Below are positions 7,831 through 16,447 of a stretch of 64,000 nt of DNA, in pieces. Every line of letters starts with the position of its first letter. Within the stretch, counting starts at the first letter, position 1. Both the position numbers and the translations under genes were made by a program. Origin of the DNA: Pedobacter caeni (GTDB lineage Bacteria > Bacteroidota > Bacteroidia > Sphingobacteriales > Sphingobacteriaceae); contig NZ_FQUQ01000001.1 of assembly GCF_900129215.1 (NCBI RefSeq), positions 248,001 to 312,000 on the forward strand, given 5' to 3'. Below the pieces are notes generated by a model. It saw nothing but the letters and a program-made list of their open reading frames with translations. It did not search any database and was not told the DNA's origin.

Positions 7831-10194
7831 TTATTCCTTTACTGCTCGGATCACATAAATTGGTCCTGCGCTGTTTTTTGCTTTGGGAACCAGTTTTATC
7901 GTCACTTTATTTTTGCCATTGCTAAGCTCAGTGGGTATCACATAAGAGATCTCATAAAAACGACTCTCTTTATACTTGTTCAGATCCTCTGTGGCAATCA
8001 ATGTTCCATCCACATACACTTCAAAGTTTCTTCCCCGGTTGTCCATTCCCCAATAGGAGGCAATGAGCGTATTGGATAATTTTGGGTCTGTTTTCATCTC
8101 AAACTGAAGAAAACCTCCTTCACCTGCCATCCTCCATTTTTTTCCATGTTCCTCACCACTCTGGGCTTTTTCCGATGAGAAATTATGATCCCGCTCTGGT
8201 TGCATCTCTCCAAACCTGAAAAGGTCAGTGGTCCGGTCGTCCAGTTCTTTTTGCAATCGTTTTTGTTCTTCGTACACTTTTTGCTGAACCAGCCATTGTT
8301 CCGGAGTAAAAACATCCCAGTAAACGCTGTAATGCTGGTTTTCTGTCTGATTGAAAGGGATAAGTGTGACATCATGAGGCCTGGCAATACCTGTGGTTTT
8401 AAAGCTGAGCTGTTTTTGATCCACCATTTTTAGCCATTCTTTCGGATCTTGTTCTGCACTTACAAATACGGGAACGCCCTGTACCGGATCCGGTTCGGTT
8501 AAACCCAGGTCACCAGCCAAAAGCACCGGGCCATAAAATACTGCCCTCCGGTTAGGATTGTCTGGCATGGCCTCTGTATACAATTTTTCAGGGGTGATAT
8601 ATTCAATTTTATCGTTGTTTTTCCAGTTTCTGCGGATCACATAATACCCGTTTTCTTCCGATACCTGTGCTGGTTTCCCATTAACGAGGAGCTGAGCATC
8701 AGCGGACCATTTGGGTTTCCTGATCCGGATGGCAAAATTCCCGGATTTAGCAGTATTGATCAGCAGGCTGGTTTTATCGCCGTAGGGCAAGGCGGATTCC
8801 TGTGTAACTTTCAGACCTTTGTCCTTCCAGTTCAGCACAGAAGGGATAAACAGGTTTACATATAAACTTCCATCTGCTCCTTTGAAGTAAATGCTTTCAT
8901 TGTATTTGACATGGTTTTCCATCCCTGTTCCCACACAGCAGGTAAAGCTGTTGAACTCATCACTGTATTCCTTCTTGCCACCCATCCTTAAAGGAACAAA
9001 GTAACACATCATGCCGGTATGGTGGTTTTGGGAAGCGAGGATATGGTTGTACAACCCCTTTTCATAATAGTCAAAAAGTGTGGCAGAAGGATTTAGCGTA
9101 AACAGATGCTGGGTCAGTTTAAGCATGTTATAAGTATTACAGGTTTCGGTGGTGTTTTCAGTCAGTTTATCATTCAGCTTATCGGCCTCCGACAAATATT
9201 CGTAATTGCTGTTGCCACCTGTTACATAAGAATGGTGATTGACCACCGTGTTCCAGAAAAAATCTGCAATGGCAAAGTCTTTTTTATCTCCGGTAAGCTG
9301 ATACCTGCGGGCACTGGCAATAATTTTAGGGATTTGGGTGTTGGAATGTTTTCCCGGCAAAACGTCTTTCTGTTCCGACAGTGGGTCCAGAACCCGCTTG
9401 TCATAAAATTTGTATGACAGATCCAGGTATGGCTTTTCTCCGGTAATTGCGTATAAATTCACTAAAGTTTCGGCCATCCCGCCATACTCGCAAATGAGCA
9501 TTTTCTGTATTTGTTCTTCACTGAGGTGGTTAATGGTGGCACTGGTCCACCTGGCCAGCTCTTTTGCAGCGGTTAATGCTTTCGCATTTCCTGCATACAG
9601 GTAGGCGTCTAATAAACCAGCCATGATTTTATGTACGGTATACCAGGGTGCCCATCCGCCATTCAGGTCAAAACCGCGGGTTTCAATGTCCCCTTTGGCT
9701 ACCCTGGCCCAAATGGTATCTTCGTTTGGAATCGCACCAATGTATCCGGTCTTCCGGGCCTGCTGACAAATCACCAGTTCATCAACGATATAATTGATTC
9801 TTTTCAACAGTTCCGCATCCCTGCCAGAGGCATACTGAAATGAAATGGCCGAGAGGTAATGTCCAAGGCTATGCCCGGCCAGTCCATCTGATTCCCATCC
9901 GCCATATTTTTTTGCTTTCTCTGATAGGCCTGCATTGCTTCTGAAACCGGCTAACAAACGATCCGACTCTATTTTAAGCAGGTAACTTACATCGGCTTTC
10001 ATAGCGGTTTTAAAGGGACTTTCAAGAAGCGAGACTTCCGAAAGCGGGAAGGCATAGGCTTTAATGGGAACGGCATTTTTAACGGTCATCCTGGTATCGT
10101 TCAATCTGGGTACGTAGGATTGGGCATTCGCTGATAGGCTGCATAGCAGTGCTGCCATCAATAGGCTGGAGCAAAGGGTTCTGTTCATGGTCAT
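7831..10194 (-). CDS. GH146-like beta-L-arabinofuranosidase (DUF1680)
   Basis: A 787-residue secreted enzyme (signal peptide about residues 1-24, ending SANAQ). The N-terminus FPLSEVSLLESPFKTAM and the GGWESDGLAGHSLGHYLSA motif fit the GH146 branch of DUF1680, distinct from the GH127 protein upstream. The zinc-cysteine centre is visible: E350 and C352 in NTTETCNTYN, and C419-C420 in FTCCVGTGMENH. A sandwich domain with RRAVFYGPVLLAGDLG and a C-terminal domain with ASYWGMDNRGRNFEVYVDG follow, as in other GH146 enzymes. It is divergent from an AraC regulator, with an inverted repeat between them, and ends at a terminator. It probably removes beta-L-arabinofuranose from pectic or extensin-type chains. 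Confidence 0.9.
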   Translation of the reverse strand: MTMNRTLCSSLLMAALLCSLSANAQSYVPRLNDTRMTVKNAVPIKAYAFPLSEVSLLESPFKTAMKADVSYLLKIESDRLLAGFRSNAGLSEKAKKYGGWESDGLAGHSLGHYLSAISFQYASGRDAELLKRINYIVDELVICQQARKTGYIGAIPNEDTIWARVAKGDIETRGFDLNGGWAPWYTVHKIMAGLLDAYLYAGNAKALTAAKELARWTSATINHLSEEQIQKMLICEYGGMAETLVNLYAITGEKPYLDLSYKFYDKRVLDPLSEQKDVLPGKHSNTQIPKIIASARRYQLTGDKKDFAIADFFWNTVVNHHSYVTGGNSNYEYLSEADKLNDKLTENTTETCNTYNMLKLTQHLFTLNPSATLFDYYEKGLYNHILASQNHHTGMMCYFVPLRMGGKKEYSDEFNSFTCCVGTGMENHVKYNESIYFKGADGSLYVNLFIPSVLNWKDKGLKVTQESALPYGDKTSLLINTAKSGNFAIRIRKPKWSADAQLLVNGKPAQVSEENGYYVIRRNWKNNDKIEYITPEKLYTEAMPDNPNRRAVFYGPVLLAGDLGLTEPDPVQGVPVFVSAEQDPKEWLKMVDQKQLSFKTTGIARPHDVTLIPFNQTENQHYSVYWDVFTPEQWLVQQKVYEEQKRLQKELDDRTTDLFRFGEMQPERDHNFSSEKAQSGEEHGKKWRMAGEGGFLQFEMKTDPKLSNTLIASYWGMDNRGRNFEVYVDGTLIATEDLNKYKESRFYEISYVIPTELSNGKNKVTIKLVPKAKNSAGPIYVIRAVKE

Positions 10195-10221
10195 TAATTG
10201 GTGTCTGTCTTAACAGGAATA

Positions 10222-10260
10222 AAATTAGGCAATTGGCCCGCGCTGGATATTGCCTAATTT
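10222..10260. promoter_or_regulatory. 12-bp perfect inverted repeat between GH146-like gene and AraC gene
   Basis: AAATTAGGCAAT and ATTGCCTAATTT (10222-10233 and 10249-10260) are exact reverse complements around a GC-rich 15-base spacer. It lies 28 bases upstream of the GH146-like start. It is either an operator or a hairpin in the leader of that gene. The spacing fits a dimer or two-site binder. Confidence 0.5.
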
Positions 10261-10327
10261 CGCCAATACCGCTTGTATTTTAGCCAGTATACCAAGGTAC
10301 TGATTGTCCCTTATAATAAGCGTTAAC

Positions 10328-10419
10328 TTGACGTATATTAGCATCTTTTGACCGTATCTTAACCTCTTTGCTGTTGAATTCTTCCAGAGCTGCTAATATC
10401 TGTACATTAATGCCCAACA
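10328..10419 (+). promoter_or_regulatory. Promoter/operator of the AraC gene, copy 1 of a duplicated element
   Basis: 10335-10419 matches 11372-11456 over the same length: 25 of the first 30 and 17 of the last 20 positions are identical, with CTTTTGACCGTAT, TTGAATT and CTGTACATT conserved. The downstream TACATT is a plausible -7 box. Upstream, TTGACGTAT (10328) and TTGACCGTAT (10348) form a direct repeat 20 bases apart, the spacing favoured by AraC-family dimers. Autoregulation by the gene product is inferred. Confidence 0.6.
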
Positions 10420-10445
10420 ACCAACCACAACCTAAACAACCGACC

Positions 10446-11348
10446 ATGAAAGTACTTCCTTTTACTTTACTTGTACCGGACGATAAAAGTGTAATATCCG
10501 AACAGATCGAGTTACCTCATTTTTATCAATACCTTCATCGTCATGAGGAATGGCAGATCACCTGGGTAGAGCGGGGAGAAGGTACCCTGATCGCTGGCAA
10601 TAACCTGCATGCATTCCGTCCCGGCGATCTCTTCTTAATCGGTGCAAACCTGCCTCATTTATTTAAAAGCAATCCCGAATATTTTGCCGGCGATGAAAGT
10701 AAATACATTAAGGCCAGTTCTATCTTTTTCAATCCTAACGGCCGACTGGCAGGTTTGTTTAAAATGCCTGAGTTAAAAGCGGCAAGTGCTTTTTTGAAGA
10801 ACAACAAACATGGATTTAAGGTCCCAGATGCCTTCGCTTCCCTCTTATCTGAACGGATAAAAAACCTGCATGAATCCAACGGATCGGCTACTTTGTTTGC
10901 TTTCCTGAATTTACTGGAGGTTCTTCAAAGTGTAGAAGATAGTGCAGTGCCGCTTTGTCCGGATTTTTATTCCTCCAATCTTTCAGAACATGAAGGCATC
11001 AGGCTCAGTAACATCATTAATTTCATCATGCGTAATTACAACAACCGCATTGATCTGGAAGATGTGGCCAACGCAGCTTACATGACCCCTCAGGCTTTTT
11101 GCCGCTATTTTAAAAAACATACCGGACATACCTTTATCTCATTTCTGAATGAAGTGCGGATCAATGATGCCTGCAAGAGCCTGGTTTCGGACGACAAGCC
11201 GGATTGTATTTCGGGTGTTGCCTATAAAGCCGGTTTCAACAGCATCGCAAATTTCAACCGGGTGTTTAAGAACTTAATCGGGCGCTCACCAAGAGCGTAT
11301 ATAGATGAATACCATAATGTAAGCCGGATCACCAGCATTGCAGGATGA
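10446..11348 (+). CDS. AraC-family transcriptional regulator
   Basis: A 300-residue regulator with an N-terminal cupin-like sensing domain (HEEWQITWVERGEGTLIAG, FRPGDLFLIGANLPHLF) and a C-terminal double helix-turn-helix of about 100 residues: DLEDVANAAYMTPQAFCRYF, then ISGVAYKAGFNSIANFNRVF and GRSPRAYIDEY. Earlier in-frame starts would lie inside the duplicated promoter element, and the second copy of that element stands 49 bases before the next gene's ATG (45 here), so 10446 is preferred. The gene lies between the divergent GH146-like gene and the DUF885-permease genes. The duplicated promoter suggests it controls itself and DUF885. The effector is unknown. Confidence 0.9.
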   Translation: MKVLPFTLLVPDDKSVISEQIELPHFYQYLHRHEEWQITWVERGEGTLIAGNNLHAFRPGDLFLIGANLPHLFKSNPEYFAGDESKYIKASSIFFNPNGRLAGLFKMPELKAASAFLKNNKHGFKVPDAFASLLSERIKNLHESNGSATLFAFLNLLEVLQSVEDSAVPLCPDFYSSNLSEHEGIRLSNIINFIMRNYNNRIDLEDVANAAYMTPQAFCRYFKKHTGHTFISFLNEVRINDACKSLVSDDKPDCISGVAYKAGFNSIANFNRVFKNLIGRSPRAYIDEYHNVSRITSIAG

Positions 11349-11371
11349 ACAAATCCTGCCAATTGCTACAG

Positions 11372-11456
11372 ATATTAACGCCTTTTGACCGTATTCTAAC
11401 CAATTGCGATTGAATTTTTGACCAGGGAGTTAATAGCTGTACATTGATACTCAACA
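11372..11456 (+). promoter_or_regulatory. Promoter/operator of the DUF885 gene, copy 2 of the duplicated element
   Basis: This copy has a good Bacteroidota promoter: TTG at 11418-11420, 19 bases, then TACATTGA as the -7 box. The CTTTTGACCGTAT block upstream is identical to copy 1 and is the best candidate binding site for the AraC protein encoded just before it. Confidence 0.6.
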
Positions 11457-11486
11457 CCGAAAACGAACCAAAACAAAGACCACAAA

Positions 11487-13259
11487 ATGAATAAACCATA
11501 CCAATTACTGTTGATGATCTGCCTGCTGCCCTCAGCTCTTTTTTCACAGGAAAAAACAGCCTCCAGTCTCTACGAGCAAACCAGCGAAATGGGGACCACC
11601 ATCATTACTTATCAGCAGGATGTCAAAGCCATTCAGGATTTTTACTGGCCTTATGTGACGGAGGGTACTTATCCGGAGATTGCCCGCGTCTACTATTCAC
11701 CCGAACAGCGGGACCGTCTGCTCAGCGTTCAAAAAGAATACCTGAAAAGAATGGAGCAGCTGAATTTTGATGCTTTCAGTGTATATGGAAAGGTAGATTA
11801 CCTTTTGCTCAAAAAGGAAATCAGGAAAGAAATTGCGGACTTGGAAAAAGCAGAAGTCAATGAAAAGGTGATTCTTAAATACATTCCTTTCGCCCCTGGA
11901 ATTTATGCGATTGAAAAGGAAAGGCGGAGAGGTAAAGCAATGGATTGGTCCGCTGTAGCCGCAAAGCTAAATGCGATTACAAAAGAGGTAGGGGCTTTTA
12001 ATGCCACATCAATCAACAAAACAACGCTGAACAAAGCACAGTTAAAAAATATAAAAGATGCGATATACGGTCTGAAGACGAGATTAAGAGGTGTTTATGA
12101 CTTTTACAAAGGCTATGATCCTTTATTCGATTGGTGGATTCCTAAACCCTATGAAACATTGACTCAGGCTTTAAACAATTACGCATCCCTGTTTTCCGAA
12201 AAACAAAGCGAAGCAGCTGTTCAAAAAGATAGCAATTATGGAATAAAAGGGAATCCAATAGGGCAGGCAGAACTTAGCGCACAATTAAAAGCGGAAATGA
12301 TTCCCTATAGCCCGGAAGAACTCCTGAAAATCGCGGAAAAGGAATTTGCATTTTGTGATCAGGAATTGTTAAAGGCTTCTGCAGAAATGGGTTTTGGGAA
12401 AGATTGGAAGAAAGCCCAGGAGAAAGTTAAACAGAGTTTTGTCGCACCGGGTAAACAACCCGAACTTATTGTACAATTGCAGGACGATGCCCTCGGTTTT
12501 ATTCAAAAACAGAATTTAATGAACATTCCTGAGCTGGCAAAAGAAACCTGGGGCATGGTCATGATGTCGGCAGAAAGACAGCTGGTCAACCCATTTTTTA
12601 CCGGAGGCAGGGAAATCAGCATTTCCTATCCAACAGCGGGTATGACTGACGGAGATAAGCTGATGAGCATGCGGGGCAACAATCCTTACTTTTCAAGAGG
12701 AACAGTACAACATGAATTATTGCCGGGTCATCACCTGCAATATTATATGAATAGCAGGTACAAGAATTACCGGGAACTTTTTACCACACCCTTTGGAATT
12801 GAAGGATGGACCCTGTACTGGGAACTGCTTTTGTGCGATAAAGGTTTTGCCAAAAGTCCCGAAGAGCGGATTGGAATGTTATTCTGGAGAATGCACCGCT
12901 GTGCAAGAATCATTTTCTCCCTCAATTATCATTTGGGTAAATGGACGCCGGGTCAGTGTGTTGACTTCCTCGTAGATCGTGTGGGACATGAGCCGGCCAA
13001 TGCAGAAGGGGAAGTGCGCAGGTCATTTGAAGGTGGCTATAGTCCATTATATCAGGTGGCTTACATGATTGGAGGATTGCAATTGATGGCGCTAAAACAC
13101 GAGCTGGTAGACAGCGGAAAAATGACCTATACCGACTTTCATGAACGGGTGATGAAGGAAAACCTGATTCCTATAGAGATGGTCAGGGCCACCTTAACCG
13201 GACAGTCCTTAAAAAGAGATTTTACCTCGCAATGGAAATTTTACAACTTCAATAAGTAG
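11487..13259 (+). CDS. DUF885 secreted metallopeptidase-like protein
   Basis: A 590-residue protein with a signal peptide (about residues 1-20, ending ALFSQ). The DUF885 core carries the metal-site-like motif HELLPGHHLQ (H409, E410, H415/H416), followed by EGWTLYWELLLCDKGF and, later, GHEPANAEGEVRRSFEGG. DUF885 proteins are usually taken as zinc carboxypeptidase-like enzymes, but few have been tested. It is followed after 62 bases by an amino-acid permease, so a role in peptide breakdown and uptake of the released amino acids is reasonable. Expression is probably controlled by the preceding AraC regulator through the shared promoter element. Confidence 0.85.
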   Translation: MNKPYQLLLMICLLPSALFSQEKTASSLYEQTSEMGTTIITYQQDVKAIQDFYWPYVTEGTYPEIARVYYSPEQRDRLLSVQKEYLKRMEQLNFDAFSVYGKVDYLLLKKEIRKEIADLEKAEVNEKVILKYIPFAPGIYAIEKERRRGKAMDWSAVAAKLNAITKEVGAFNATSINKTTLNKAQLKNIKDAIYGLKTRLRGVYDFYKGYDPLFDWWIPKPYETLTQALNNYASLFSEKQSEAAVQKDSNYGIKGNPIGQAELSAQLKAEMIPYSPEELLKIAEKEFAFCDQELLKASAEMGFGKDWKKAQEKVKQSFVAPGKQPELIVQLQDDALGFIQKQNLMNIPELAKETWGMVMMSAERQLVNPFFTGGREISISYPTAGMTDGDKLMSMRGNNPYFSRGTVQHELLPGHHLQYYMNSRYKNYRELFTTPFGIEGWTLYWELLLCDKGFAKSPEERIGMLFWRMHRCARIIFSLNYHLGKWTPGQCVDFLVDRVGHEPANAEGEVRRSFEGGYSPLYQVAYMIGGLQLMALKHELVDSGKMTYTDFHERVMKENLIPIEMVRATLTGQSLKRDFTSQWKFYNFNK

Positions 13260-13321
13260 CCCGGTAACCTTAGCCTAAACCAACCAACCAACCAACTGAC
13301 CGACCAGCCAAACTACATTTC

Positions 13322-14737
13322 ATGAAACAACAACCAACAGAATTTAAGCCTTCACTCCGGTTAATCGATGCAACAATGCTTGTTGCAGGGAGCATGATCG
13401 GGTCAGGGATATTTATTGTCAGCGCGGACATTACCCGAAATGTAGGCAGCTCAGGCTGGTTGCTGGTGGTCTGGCTGATTACCGGATTTATGACCTTAAC
13501 TGCCGCCCTGAGTTATGGTGAATTGAGTGCCATGTACCCGAAAGCAGGAGGGCAGTATGTGTATTTAAAGGAGGCTTACAATCCGCTGGTCAGTTTCCTG
13601 TATGGCTGGAGTTTTTTTACGGTCATTCAAACGGCAACAATTGCTGCGGTGGGCGTGGCCTTTGCTAAGTTTACAGCTTATCTATTGCCACAATTCAGCG
13701 AAGACAGGATCCTTGCTGACCTTGGTTTTCTACAGATTTCTTCTGCACAACTGCTGGCCATTGTAGTGATTGTGATGTTAACTTATGTGAACAGCAGGGG
13801 GGTAAACACCGGTAAATCGATACAAACTTTCTTTACGCTGGCCAAACTGCTGAGCCTTTTCGGCCTGATTGTATTTGGATTGTTTTTTATGCAGAAAGAT
13901 ATCTGGCAGCTCAACTGGAAAGATGCCTGGGAACTGAAACCTCTTGCAGGATCAGCAGGGATAGGTTCTTATACTACACTGGCCGCTTTTGGCGCAATTG
14001 CAGCAGCCATGGTGGGTTCTATTTTCAGCAGTGACTCCTGGCACAATGTAACCTTTGTAGCGGGTGAAATCAGAAACCCGAAGCGGAATGTGGGCCTGAG
14101 CCTGGCACTGGGTACAATCATGGTGACGGTTTTATACATCTTAACGAACATCATGTATACAGGGGTCCTTTCCCTTCATGACATTGGACATGCAGAGAAA
14201 GACAGGGTAGCCGTTTCGGCTGCTCAGGTGATCTTCGGGGGCTCTGGGACAGTGATCATTGCATTGATGATCATGGTCTCCACCTTTGGCTGTAATAACG
14301 GACTGATCATGGCAGGGGCGAGGGTGTATTATTCGATGGCGAAAGACGGACTTTTCTTTAAAAAAGTAGGCACATTGAACAAGAATGCGGTACCTGCATT
14401 TGGCCTTTGGATCCAATGTCTGGTTGCTTCGTTGTGGTGCCTGAGTGGCAAATATGGCGATCTGCTGGATATGATCTCCTTTGTGGTGGTGATGTTTTAT
14501 ATGCTGACGATAGGAGGGATTTTTATACTGAGAAAAAAGCGGCCTGATATCGAACGTCCCTATAAGGCATTTGGATACCCTGTTCTGCCACTCATCTATA
14601 TCATTATGGGCCTTGCATTCTGCCTGCTGTTGATCGTTTACAAACCCCGTTTCACCTGGCCAGGTCTGATCATCACCCTGATCGGGATTCCGGTTTACTT
14701 TCTGATCGGTAAAGTTAAAAATAACCAGCGCGCATAG
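13322..14737 (+). CDS. APC-family amino-acid permease
   Basis: A 471-residue inner-membrane protein with about 12 hydrophobic segments. The N-terminal DATMLVAGSMIGSGIFIVS is the classic APC unwound first helix; GELSAMYPKAGGQYVYLKEA follows, and the conserved loop with RNPKRNV comes after helix 6. The C-terminus RPYKAFGYPVLPLIYI is typical of the LAT/y+LAT-like group. It would import or exchange amino acids by proton coupling or antiport. The leader (13270-13320) is a run of AACCAACC-type repeats without a Shine-Dalgarno. It is probably co-transcribed with the DUF885 gene and ends at a hairpin. Confidence 0.93.
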   Translation: MKQQPTEFKPSLRLIDATMLVAGSMIGSGIFIVSADITRNVGSSGWLLVVWLITGFMTLTAALSYGELSAMYPKAGGQYVYLKEAYNPLVSFLYGWSFFTVIQTATIAAVGVAFAKFTAYLLPQFSEDRILADLGFLQISSAQLLAIVVIVMLTYVNSRGVNTGKSIQTFFTLAKLLSLFGLIVFGLFFMQKDIWQLNWKDAWELKPLAGSAGIGSYTTLAAFGAIAAAMVGSIFSSDSWHNVTFVAGEIRNPKRNVGLSLALGTIMVTVLYILTNIMYTGVLSLHDIGHAEKDRVAVSAAQVIFGGSGTVIIALMIMVSTFGCNNGLIMAGARVYYSMAKDGLFFKKVGTLNKNAVPAFGLWIQCLVASLWCLSGKYGDLLDMISFVVVMFYMLTIGGIFILRKKRPDIERPYKAFGYPVLPLIYIIMGLAFCLLLIVYKPRFTWPGLIITLIGIPVYFLIGKVKNNQRA

Positions 14738-14765
14738 CTTATTTTCTGAAACTTCCTGGTATACC

Positions 14766-14793
14766 ACAGGTACTTATGAAAATAAGTGCCTGT
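14766..14793 (+). terminator. Hairpin after the permease gene
   Basis: A 12-bp stem with one G-U pair (14766-14777 and 14782-14793) is closed by a GAAA tetraloop. No long T-run follows, but a second small hairpin (CGGTT...AACCG) does. It probably ends or protects the DUF885-permease transcript. Confidence 0.55.
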
Positions 14794-14808
14794 CGGTTGA
14801 TGGTTAAC

Positions 14809-14870
14809 CGTCAAATGGATATTTATTTATAAACGTCTGTTTGACGATTAATATATATTGTATACATTCG
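14809..14870 (+). promoter_or_regulatory. Promoter of the GH51 gene with flanking inverted repeat
   Basis: TTG at 14841-14843, a 19-base gap, and TACATTCG at 14863-14870 give a Bacteroidota-type promoter 30 bases before the start. CGTCAAA (14809) and TTTGACG (14840) are inverted repeats, the second covering the -33 box. TTTGACG resembles the TTTGACCG block of the AraC-linked promoters. Confidence 0.45.
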
Positions 14871-14899
14871 ATAACTAATCAACCATCACCCTAAGTATC

Positions 14900-16447
14900 A
14901 TGATGTTCAAAAAAAAACTATTTCATCAGCTTGGCCTTTCCCTGCTTATTCTGGGGAGCAGCCAATCGCTGATCGCACAGCAAACGACAGTAACTCTGCG
15001 TACAGACCAGTCTGCAGGGCAAATTAGTAAACACATCTACGGACACTTCGCCGAACACCTTGGCCGCTGTATTTATGATGGCTTTTATGTAGGCGAGAAT
15101 TCAAAAATCCCGAATACTGCAGGGGTAAGAAATGACATTATTGCCGCGCTCAAAAATCTCAGCATTCCAAACCTGAGGTGGCCGGGTGGCTGTTTTGCAG
15201 ACCGCTACCATTGGAAAGATGGAGTCGGACCTAAAGACCAACGCCCTTCAGTTGTAAACACCATGTGGGGCGGAGTAACGGAAGACAATAGTTTTGGAAC
15301 CCACGATTTTTTGAATATGTGTAAGCTGCTGGGGACAGAGCCTTACCTGGCCGGAAATACCGGAAGTGGAACCGTTCAGGAGCTGGCAGATTGGGTGCAG
15401 TATGTGAATTTTGATGGCCGGAGCCCGATGTCCGACCTGCGCGTTAAAAACGGACAGGAAAAACCATGGGAGGTAAAGTTCTGGGGTGTAGGAAATGAAG
15501 CCTGGGGTTGCGGAGGTAATATGACCTCCGAATATTATGTGGGTGAATACCGCAAGTATGCAACCTTTATGGAAGGAAAAAACCTATATAAAATAGCTTC
15601 AGGGGCCAACGGTGATGATTACCATTGGACAGAGACTTTGATGAAAGGAATTCCGCTGAATATGATGGACGGCATCGCTTTACACCATTATTCAGTCCCG
15701 AACTGGGATAAAAAAGGCCCTGCAACAGGATTTACCGAGCAGCAATATTTTGATACCATGAAAAGTGCTTTACGTATGGAGGAGCTGATTACCAGACATA
15801 CCGCAATCATGGATAAATATGATCCCAAAAAGAAAATCAGTCTTGTAGTGGATGAGTGGGGTGGATGGTATGATGTAGAAAAAGGAACAAACCCGGGATT
15901 TTTATACCAACAGAGTACCATGCGTGATGCGATGATCGCAGGCGCTACTTTAAATATTTTCAATAACCATAGTGACCGTGTTAAAATAGCCAACCTGGCC
16001 CAGTGTGTGAATGTTTTACAGGCCGTAATTCTGACCAGCGGAGAAAAAATGCTGCTTTCTCCAACTTACCACATCATGGAGATGTATAAGGTGCATCAGG
16101 ATGCAACACTGATTCCGGTAGTGGTTAAAACAACTGATTATGTTTTTGGCAATGAAAAATTACCCTCCGTTTCTGTGTCAGCTTCAAAGGATGCTGCCGG
16201 ACTAACACATGTTTCTGTAGTCAACATCAATAAAAATAAAGGGGAAGACTTGCAAATTGACCTCAGCGGAAAAGCTTATAAATCTGTTTCCGGGCGCATC
16301 CTGACAGCAGCGAAAGTTGATGACCACAATACGTTCGAAAACCCGGAGGCCATTAAGCCTGTGGCTTATCAGGCAGCAGTATTGAAAGATGGAAAACTGA
16401 ACCTTAAACTTCCCCCGTTTTCAGTAGTCGTCCTGGAATTGAAATGA
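14900..16447 (+). CDS. GH51 alpha-L-arabinofuranosidase
   Basis: A 515-residue enzyme with a signal peptide (about residues 1-27, ending LIAQQ). The GH51 fold is shown by ISKHIYGHFAEHLGRCIYDG near the start, NLRWPGGCFADRYHW, the acid/base E200 in VGNEAWGCGG and the nucleophile E319 in VVDEWGGWYDVE, then the C-terminal beta-sandwich with LPPFSVVVLELK. It removes terminal alpha-L-arabinofuranose from arabinan, arabinoxylan or arabinogalactan. Most characterised bacterial GH51 proteins are intracellular; export to the periplasm is common in Bacteroidota. It has its own promoter and no close co-directional partner except a doubtful 42-codon frame overlapping its stop. Confidence 0.95.
   Translation: MMFKKKLFHQLGLSLLILGSSQSLIAQQTTVTLRTDQSAGQISKHIYGHFAEHLGRCIYDGFYVGENSKIPNTAGVRNDIIAALKNLSIPNLRWPGGCFADRYHWKDGVGPKDQRPSVVNTMWGGVTEDNSFGTHDFLNMCKLLGTEPYLAGNTGSGTVQELADWVQYVNFDGRSPMSDLRVKNGQEKPWEVKFWGVGNEAWGCGGNMTSEYYVGEYRKYATFMEGKNLYKIASGANGDDYHWTETLMKGIPLNMMDGIALHHYSVPNWDKKGPATGFTEQQYFDTMKSALRMEELITRHTAIMDKYDPKKKISLVVDEWGGWYDVEKGTNPGFLYQQSTMRDAMIAGATLNIFNNHSDRVKIANLAQCVNVLQAVILTSGEKMLLSPTYHIMEMYKVHQDATLIPVVVKTTDYVFGNEKLPSVSVSASKDAAGLTHVSVVNINKNKGEDLQIDLSGKAYKSVSGRILTAAKVDDHNTFENPEAIKPVAYQAAVLKDGKLNLKLPPFSVVVLELK

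Noticed and set aside
14141..14767. 208-codon open frame on the minus strand
   Set aside because: It is antisense to the conserved APC permease and runs through its terminator; it is rich in His, Gln and Asn as expected of a mirror frame.
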